Shown: piece by piece, positions 31,412-32,822 of the stretch | Position numbering within the stretch: position 1 is the stretch's first letter | Layout: each line of letters starts with the position of its first letter | Source of the DNA: Chlorobiota bacterium | GTDB lineage: Bacteria > Bacteroidota > Bacteroidia > Bacteroidales > B39-G9 | DNA length: 32,822 bases | Direction of reading: 5' to 3' | Assembly: GCA_013152655.1 (NCBI GenBank) | Contig: JAADFW010000041.1 | Span: forward strand, 1 to 32,822 | Translations under genes and position numbers: made by a program | Notes under the pieces: generated by a model | Seen by the model: the letters and a program-made list of their open reading frames with translations, nothing else | Told to the model about the DNA's origin: nothing | Databases searched by the model: none

Positions 31412-32728
31412 ATGATTCTTATTTATTCTGAAAATATTTCAACACGCTTAGAATATATTGTTGCCTTTATTTTTAATACAGTGTTAAATGTTAAGTATAA
31501 AATTACTAATGATATTTCTGTAGTAAAATCTTACAATAGCCTAATAATAAATTATTCAAACCAAAGCATATCAAATTGTATTAATATTAACCCTCATTCT
31601 CTTCTTTTTGAAAATAAAATAAGAAATATTGATATAGATATCTCCGAATGGCAAGGTATTAAAGTTTTTTTTCAAACTAATAATAATGCAGAGATTCCTT
31701 TTGATATTTTTGCTGCAAGTTTTTATTTAATAACCCGGTATGAAGAATATAAAACCAATAAAAAAGACAAATTTGAGCGGTTTATTGCAGAAGAATCAGT
31801 AGCATTTAAATATGGATTTTTAGACATTCCTATTGTTGACATATGGCTGCTAAAACTCAAAGAAATTATTATAAAAAAGTACCCGCAATTTAATTTCCCA
31901 AACAAGCAGTTTACATTTATTCCAACTATTGACGTTGATAATGCATGGGCATATAAACATAAGAGTTTTTACCGAACCGGTGGTGGAATTGCCCGTTCAA
32001 TATTCAAATTTAAATGGTTAGACCTTATGCGAAGATTCTCCGTTTTGGTACTCAAAAAAAAAGATCCGTACGATACTTATGATTATATAAATTCGTTGCA
32101 TAAAAAATATAATTTCAAACCAATTTACTTTTTTTTATTGAGGAATAATGGAAAGTACGACACTAGCCATAATGTAAAGAATAAGAGATTTAAACGCTTA
32201 ATTAAAAATATAAGTAAAAAACATATAATTGGGATTCATCCTTCTTACACATCAAATAGTACTGCGGCACTTGTTAAAGAAGAAACCGCTATTCTATCAG
32301 CAATTACCGGAGAAAAAATAACACGTAGCCGTAGTCATTTTTTGCGCATAAAAATCCCTCACACATACAGAGTTTTGATAAAAATAGGTATTGAAGAAGA
32401 TTTCTCAATGGGTTATAGTTCACAAAACGGTTTCAGGGCAGGAACTTGTAATCCATTTTTATTCTATAATTTAAAACAAGAAAGAATTACTAATTTGAAG
32501 ATTATTCCATTTCAAGTTATGGATGCAACATTTAAATATTACAAAAAATTTAAACCTCAAAAAGCATTAGAAAATATTAAATACTATATTGAACAAGTTA
32601 AAAATGTTGATGGAACATTTGTGAGTATTTGGCATAATGAATCTTTTTCAAATATAGGAAAATGGAAGAATTGGAGACAAGTTTATTCTACAATGTTAGA
32701 GGAATGTGATTTATTTATGAACAGTTAA
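31412..32728 (+). CDS. Polysaccharide deacetylase family protein with DUF7033-type N-terminus
   Basis: The 438-residue protein has an N-terminal domain (about 1-140) with FDIFAASFYLITRYEEY, as in DUF7033 proteins of Bacteroidota. A divergent NodB-like deacetylase domain follows (about 165-435): FIPTIDVDNAWAYKHK carries the catalytic and metal-binding aspartates, HPSYTSN the metal histidine region, RSHFLR the arginine motif, and FVSIWHNESF the last histidine. No signal peptide is seen, so it is probably cytoplasmic and acts on lipid-linked or nucleotide-linked glycans before export. It overlaps the operon of the GT4 gene. The gene is complete; 94 bp of non-coding sequence without visible structure follow to the window end. 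Confidence 0.83.
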   Translation: MILIYSENISTRLEYIVAFIFNTVLNVKYKITNDISVVKSYNSLIINYSNQSISNCININPHSLLFENKIRNIDIDISEWQGIKVFFQTNNNAEIPFDIFAASFYLITRYEEYKTNKKDKFERFIAEESVAFKYGFLDIPIVDIWLLKLKEIIIKKYPQFNFPNKQFTFIPTIDVDNAWAYKHKSFYRTGGGIARSIFKFKWLDLMRRFSVLVLKKKDPYDTYDYINSLHKKYNFKPIYFFLLRNNGKYDTSHNVKNKRFKRLIKNISKKHIIGIHPSYTSNSTAALVKEETAILSAITGEKITRSRSHFLRIKIPHTYRVLIKIGIEEDFSMGYSSQNGFRAGTCNPFLFYNLKQERITNLKIIPFQVMDATFKYYKKFKPQKALENIKYYIEQVKNVDGTFVSIWHNESFSNIGKWKNWRQVYSTMLEECDLFMNS

Positions 32729-32822
32729 ACAGTCAGATAGTGAAGATTATTCATTTAACACATGACAAAATAAATAAGTATAAATGGGATAGCTGTATTC
32801 GCAAGTCATTTAACGGAATTGT

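Overview
The window reads as chromosome of a low-GC member of the Bacteroidota, probably an anaerobic or facultative member of the Bacteroidales/Marinilabiliales type. The evidence is: two secreted proteins with type IX secretion (T9SS) C-terminal sorting domains; promoters of the TAnnTTTG (-7) type; very little Shine-Dalgarno use; an SxC-type lipoprotein with an acidic run after the cysteine; and Bacteroidota-style genes such as a GH3/serine-hydrolase fusion, a DUF7033-type deacetylase and an M13 peptidase. Genes are packed and lie on both strands. I see no rRNA, tRNA, CRISPR array, transposase or phage gene.

Layout. 148-2706: rsmE, then a nickel-hydrogenase maturation set (hypA, hypB with a 19-histidine tract, and a convergent HybD/HycI-type protease) without hydrogenase structural genes in view. 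2778-4586: uvrC. 4749-6373: a probable surface lipoprotein and a duplicated DUF4389 membrane protein. 6433-8456: a two-gene restriction-modification (R-M) system, probably CTAG-specific (MjaI-like endonuclease plus an m4C-type methyltransferase with a degenerate staphylococcal-nuclease-like tail). It is flanked by a perfect 30-bp direct repeat that also supplies the last codons of the endonuclease. 8652-11315: a large secreted TPR-type protein. 11546-14352: citrate lyase, with the acyl-carrier subunit CitD fused to CitE, followed by CitF. 14523-16691: a T9SS-exported lysyl-endopeptidase-like protease. 16751-20854: a 17-segment membrane protein with a spermidine-synthase-like domain, a radical SAM enzyme with a twin-arginine signal, and a convergent three-cysteine Rrf2 regulator with a palindrome at its start. 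21039-24324: pdxB and an M13 lipoprotein peptidase. 24662-25404: a zeta-like kinase with a 54-residue partner (candidate toxin-antitoxin). 25504-30127: a T9SS cargo protein and a GH3/serine-hydrolase fusion. 30291-32728: a GT4 glycosyltransferase and a polysaccharide deacetylase, a surface-glycan pair.

The most unusual items are: (1) the R-M system, whose flanking repeat looks like an insertion with target duplication into a transcription terminator, whose methyltransferase carries an apparently dead SNase-like domain, and whose inferred target CTAG is nearly absent from the window; (2) the 16751-20446 pair, in which hydrophobicity and charge place a SAM-type enzyme domain and a radical SAM enzyme on the outer side of the inner membrane; and (3) the CitD-CitE fusion. 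All functions are inferred from reading the sequence; no database search was possible.
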